From: JAFLUQ01 sp964537995
GTDB taxonomy: Bacteria; Bacillota; Clostridia; UMGS1883
Length of the DNA stretch: 43,972 nucleotides
NCBI GenBank assembly: GCA_964537995.1
Contig: CAZICW010000009.1
Span: 1 to 43,972, forward strand
Direction: 5' to 3'
Shown here in pieces: positions 40,804 through 43,972 of this stretch. The number at the start of each line of letters is the position of its first letter. Position 1 is the stretch's first letter. The notes beneath the pieces were generated by a model. The model was given only the letters and a program-made list of their open reading frames with translations, was not told the origin of the DNA and made no database searches. Both the position numbers and the translations under genes were made by a program.

Positions 40804-41901
40804 TACAAGACACACCACCTCATAATTGATTGTACCCATGATTTTCGCAATTTCCTCCACAGGGATGCTGCGTCCTCGGTCGCTGCCGAAAAGCACCACG
40901 CTATCGCCTACAGAGATATTTTGAACATTTCTCATGTCAAACATACATTGATCCATACAAATTCTTCCGAGAACGTCTTTTCTTTCTCCGCCGACAAGAA
41001 GCTGCGCCTTGCCGCTGAGTATCCGCGAATAGCCGTCGGCATAGCCCGCGCTGACCGTTCCGACCGGCATATCCTCCGGCGCGGCATAGGTTCCGCCGTA
41101 GCTTATACGGCTGCCCTTTGGTACGGTTTTTATATTGGAAATTCTCGCTTTAAGCGTCATTGCCGGTTCAAGCGGTATCAGAGATTTGTCGAAGTCGTCC
41201 GAAGGATAAAGCCCGTAAAGTATAATTCCGGCGCGCACCATATCAAGGTGCATTTCGGGAAATTTGGCAATCGCCGCGCTGTTGCAGCAGTGCTTAACGG
41301 GCAGAGCCGTTCCCGCGGCCTCAATTTTATCGGTCGCCTCCGTAAAACGCGCAAACTGCTCTCTGACATAGCTGTCGTCGGCTTCGTCCGCCGTGGAAAA
41401 ATGCGTAAACGCGCCCTCAATCTCCACCATGGGCAGAGAGGCTATGCGCTTCACGGTTTCGGGCAGCGACCGATCCGAGCTGAGTATGCCTATACGGTTC
41501 ATGCCCGTATCTATCTTTATATGTATTTTAACCGGCTTTCCCCTTACTTCGGCAGCCCTGTTGAGAGCCTCCGCCATAGGAAGGTCAAAAACCGCGGGAA
41601 TTATCTCGTTCTCAACAATTTCCTCGGCGTTGCTTTCGTCGGCTCCGCTGAGCATCATTATCGGCGTATCGGGAAATTCGCGGCGCAGCGCGGCCGCCTC
41701 GTCTATTGTGGCGACGGCAAGGCGGTCGGCGCCGTTTTCAAGCAGCGTCTTTGACACCGCCAACGCTCCGTGACCGTAAGCGTCCGCCTTTACGACGCCC
41801 ATGACCATAGCGTTCGGCGAGGTCAGAGCGCGCACGTTTATGATATTGCGGCGTATTGCGTCAAGACTGATTTCCGCCCATACCCTTCCATGGTTGTTCA
41901 T
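40774..41901 (-). CDS. alr: alanine racemase
   Basis: Alr makes D-alanine for peptidoglycan with PLP. The 375-residue protein has PLP-binding Lys39 (VMGVVKADAYGHG), the IKIDTGMNRIG strand, the HCCNSAAIAKFPE segment, and the second catalytic base Tyr in SRISYGGTYAAP near 265. The ATG at 41901 follows GGAGG by 9 bases and lies within the last 41 bases of the NnrD/E gene. Longer in-frame starts exist but lack an SD. Confidence 0.96.
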   Translation of the reverse strand: MNNHGRVWAEISLDAIRRNIINVRALTSPNAMVMGVVKADAYGHGALAVSKTLLENGADRLAVATIDEAAALRREFPDTPIMMLSGADESNAEEIVENEIIPAVFDLPMAEALNRAAEVRGKPVKIHIKIDTGMNRIGILSSDRSLPETVKRIASLPMVEIEGAFTHFSTADEADDSYVREQFARFTEATDKIEAAGTALPVKHCCNSAAIAKFPEMHLDMVRAGIILYGLYPSDDFDKSLIPLEPAMTLKARISNIKTVPKGSRISYGGTYAAPEDMPVGTVSAGYADGYSRILSGKAQLLVGGERKDVLGRICMDQCMFDMRNVQNISVGDSVVLFGSDRGRSIPVEEIAKIMGTINYEVVCLVGKRVPRIYI

Positions 41902-43381
41902 AATTTTCTGCCTCCATAAAAGCAAATTTGATATTTTCCAAAATGTCATTTATCGTTACCGAATACTCCGACGCTTTTTCGGCGGCGAGCATACCGCTAC
42001 GCCCGTGGAGATATACTCCGAGCTTCGCGCCGCTTTCGGGAGAGAGTCCCTGCGCGCACAGCGCGGAAATCATTCCCGCAAGCACATCGCCGCTTCCGCC
42101 GCGCGCCAGAGCCGACGTGGAGCAAAGCGAAACCGATGCGCAGCCGTTTTTTTCCGCGATTACGGTTCTTGCGCCCTTCAAAACAAGCGTCACGGCGTTT
42201 TTTTCCGCGAAGGCGCGGGAAAAAGCTATTCTCGCGCTCTCGATTTCGCCGACGCTCTTTCCCGTCAGGCGGGAAAATTCCAACGGATGCGGCGTTAGTA
42301 TGACATTCTTGTTTTTCACCGGCTCCATCCGCCCCGCAAGAATATTAAGCCCGTCCGCGTCAATAATTACGGGAGCCTCGGCGGAGCCGATAATTTCGCC
42401 TATAAAATCCGCCGTAACGCTTTTTCCCAGTCCGCAGCCTATCAAAACCGCGTTTGCCGACGTCACGGCCGTCCGCAGCTTTTCCGATTTTTCGAGGGAA
42501 TATTCCCGCACGGGCAGCACGACCGCCTCGGGAACCATGCAATTGACCGTGTTTTCCAAGCCCTCCGCGCAGACTATTGTGACAAGCCCGCAGCCGCTTC
42601 TCATTGCCGCCTTTGCCGCAATTGCCCCCGCGCCGAGCATACCCTTGCTGCCGACAATCATAAGCAGCCTCCCGAAGGTGCCTTTATGCGACAACCGCGG
42701 GCGCTTCGGCAGCAGCGGGGCCGTCTCCGATTTTACAAGCGGCGCGGGCTGAGTCGGGAACAGCTCATAATTTACGGGGATTCCCGCCTCCCGCACGACG
42801 ATTTCGCCGCAGTATTCCACGCTTTCGTTTTCCGCCATGCCTGTTTTCGGGGCGGTGAAGGTAACGGTTTTGTCGGCGCGCACAGCTACGGCGCAGGGTT
42901 TGCCGCTGTCGGCGTCTAACCCGCTCGGAACGTCAATACAGAGCGTAAAATTCGCCAGAGCGTTTATCGTTTCAATTGCCCTTCTTTCCTCTCCCGTAAC
43001 CTCGCCGTGTATTCCGATTCCGAAAATCGCGTCCACAATCGCGGTATCGGGAGTAACGGAGGACGGCCTAAACCCGTCAAGCCCCTGCGAGGGAATCCCC
43101 TCGCGCAAGCACTCCTCGGCAAGGGCGCGGCATTCGGGCGTTTTCGGCTCGGACACGGACACAATCCGCACCTTTTTCCCCGCTTTTTTCAGCAAAAGAG
43201 CCAGCCGCCGTCCGTCCGCGCCGTTATTTCCCTTTCCGCAAAAAACACAGCTTGCGCCGAAGGACGCAAGTTCCCCGACGCAAGCTTTTGCCGCATTGTC
43301 TATAAGGCGGAGTGAGTCCGCCGTATTTTTTATGATTTTACTTTCTGCTTCCCTGATTTGTGCGGAAGTTAAAAATTTCAC
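41861..43381 (-). CDS. nnr: bifunctional NAD(P)HX epimerase/ADP-dependent dehydratase
   Basis: This 506-residue enzyme repairs hydrated NAD(P)H. The N-terminal YjeF_N epimerase domain (about 1-205) has CGKGNNGADGRRLALLL and VDAIFGIGIHG. The C-terminal YjeF_C dehydratase domain has GTFGRLLMIVGSKGMLGAG, VIIDADGLNIL, LTPHPLEFSRLTG and ARGGSGDVLAGMI. The epimerase motif, usually GNNGGDG, reads GNNGADG. I start it at a GTG (43381, VKFLTSAQIREAE) preceded by GGGAG 13 bases upstream; the spacing is long, so an upstream start overlapping the previous gene remains possible. B. subtilis has a comparable order with acpS and alr. Confidence 0.92.
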   Translation of the reverse strand: MKFLTSAQIREAESKIIKNTADSLRLIDNAAKACVGELASFGASCVFCGKGNNGADGRRLALLLKKAGKKVRIVSVSEPKTPECRALAEECLREGIPSQGLDGFRPSSVTPDTAIVDAIFGIGIHGEVTGEERRAIETINALANFTLCIDVPSGLDADSGKPCAVAVRADKTVTFTAPKTGMAENESVEYCGEIVVREAGIPVNYELFPTQPAPLVKSETAPLLPKRPRLSHKGTFGRLLMIVGSKGMLGAGAIAAKAAMRSGCGLVTIVCAEGLENTVNCMVPEAVVLPVREYSLEKSEKLRTAVTSANAVLIGCGLGKSVTADFIGEIIGSAEAPVIIDADGLNILAGRMEPVKNKNVILTPHPLEFSRLTGKSVGEIESARIAFSRAFAEKNAVTLVLKGARTVIAEKNGCASVSLCSTSALARGGSGDVLAGMISALCAQGLSPESGAKLGVYLHGRSGMLAAEKASEYSVTINDILENIKFAFMEAENYEQPWKGMGGNQS

Positions 43382-43400
43382 GGCTGTTGTTAATCTCCCA

Positions 43401-43904
43401 TCATCTTGAAATTTTGCTTCTTGCGTACAGAGCCATTCCGTCAAGTATGCGGTCGTTAGGCTCGAAAATCAGCAAATTAAGCCCTTGCTCTTCTCCAAAA
43501 ACCGCAAAATAGGCGTTTTCGGCGTCGGGTGCGGACGCCGCTTCGATTTTTTTTGCGAACACGCGGTTCATTTCTCCCTTTTTGTCAGGGTCGGAAACCC
43601 TTGCGCAAAGCTCCATTTCCTCCAAATCAAAGCTGCAAAGCCGGCGGCGGCGGCGACCGGCTATTATCTCGTCAACGTCAAGCTGGTCGTTTGTAAGGAT
43701 ATACTCAAATTCACGCCGCCTGCCCGTTATAAGCAGGTAAGCGCCGTAAGCCCCGAAAGCCAGAATCACAAAGCCGCTGGCGGGGCCGATCCAAAGACTT
43801 ATCAGCACAACAATGAACGCAAGCGCAAACACCGTAAGCGCAATTATCCCGACGTCCTTCGCGGTCATTTTTTTCTTTACCATAAATTCGAGGTAGCTTT
43901 CCAT
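43401..43904 (-). CDS. small two-helix membrane protein (DUF6106-like)
   Basis: A 167-residue protein. Two adjacent hydrophobic helices (VGIIALTVFALAFIVVLISL and ASGFVILAFGAYGAYLLI, about 18-62) are followed by a soluble domain beginning FEYILTNDQLDVDEIIAGRR and RRRLCSFDLEEME, resembling a membrane-tethered PH-like fold. The pattern recalls the DUF6106 family of Clostridia; this is from memory. No function is known. GGAGGG precedes the ATG, which overlaps the stop of the upstream partial gene (TAATG). Confidence 0.75.
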   Translation of the reverse strand: MESYLEFMVKKKMTAKDVGIIALTVFALAFIVVLISLWIGPASGFVILAFGAYGAYLLITGRRREFEYILTNDQLDVDEIIAGRRRRRLCSFDLEEMELCARVSDPDKKGEMNRVFAKKIEAASAPDAENAYFAVFGEEQGLNLLIFEPNDRILDGMALYARSKISR

Positions 43905-43972
43905 TAAAGTCCCTCCTCGCTGGTCTGGATTGAACCTCCTCCCGAGGAAGCTGACGAATCGGCGGAGGAATC
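43904..43972 (-). CDS. partial gene, C-terminal Ser/Gly-rich tail
   Basis: The last 22 codons of a minus-strand gene enter from the right edge and end in TAA, which overlaps the next ATG. The visible tail is a low-complexity Ser/Gly/Ala/Asp stretch (DSSADSSASSGGGS) ending TSEEGL. This could be the end of a secreted or membrane protein, but nothing identifies it. The overlap shows that it shares an operon with the following membrane protein. Confidence 0.55.
   Translation of the reverse strand, partial: DSSADSSASSGGGSIQTSEEGL

Noticed and set aside
42837..43381. GNNGADG instead of GNNGGDG as a sign of an inactive epimerase
   Set aside because: A Gly-to-Ala change in the loop is mild, and the rest of the active site and the dehydratase half look intact.
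1..43972. CRISPR array, insertion sequence, prophage or attachment site
   Set aside because: No spaced direct repeats, transposase or integrase motifs or terminal inverted repeats were seen; gene content is core chromosomal throughout.

Overview
The window is chromosomal DNA of a spore-forming Firmicute, most likely a Clostridia member. The evidence is spo0A and spoIIE, strong AGGAGG-type Shine-Dalgarno (SD) sites, consensus sigma-A promoters, two large SLH (S-layer homology) surface proteins, the alr-NdoAI/NdoA arrangement and a short-form HisG that needs HisZ. Base composition is moderate, with GC-rich genes and AT-rich gaps. An Oscillospirales-like gut anaerobe fits, but that is inference. 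I see no prophage, insertion sequence or CRISPR array. Almost everything is core chromosome.

Layout. 1-5600 (minus): glmS followed by purE-purF-purM-purN behind one good promoter, then a partial unknown gene at the left edge. 5600-9200: an Lrp regulator overlapping an aminotransferase gene (plus), converging on RNase J (minus) across a 34-bp perfect palindrome. 9330-13550 (plus): a tRNA-Leu read here as anticodon AAG, a MATE transporter, a zinc-ribbon membrane protein and a GH50-like glycosidase. 13570-17545 (minus): a 1204-residue SLH protein preceded by a leader of about 295 nt that folds into a large closed multibranch structure. 17620-21400 (plus): mscL with a C-terminal zinc ribbon, then hisZ-hisG-hisH-hisF. 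21390-25650 (minus): hemolysin III, a CNNM/CBS transporter, an O-antigen-ligase-like TPR protein and dtd. 25690-27600 (minus): rpsB-tsf with a GC-rich leader. 27640-32200 (plus): a nucleotidyltransferase-family protein, a ComEC with an eroded metallo-beta-lactamase site, then a 26-codon ORF coupled to a membrane-anchored polysaccharide deacetylase. 32290-36715 (minus): spo0A, then a 1033-residue SLH protein with tandem promoters. 36850-39560 (plus): spoIIE behind a Spo0A-type promoter, with a coupled tail-anchored small protein. 39567-43972 (minus): a small secreted protein, the NdoA/NdoAI toxin-antitoxin pair, alr, the NAD(P)HX repair enzyme and a small membrane protein.

The genes mostly serve purine, histidine and cell-wall precursor supply, translation and RNA decay, surface-layer construction and entry into sporulation. 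The strongest candidate for something undescribed is the structured leader RNA of the first SLH gene (about 17304-17545, minus). Second-tier candidates are the A34 tRNA-Leu, the degenerate ComEC nuclease domain, the 26-codon coupling ORF before the deacetylase, and the small tail-anchored protein fused translationally to spoIIE.
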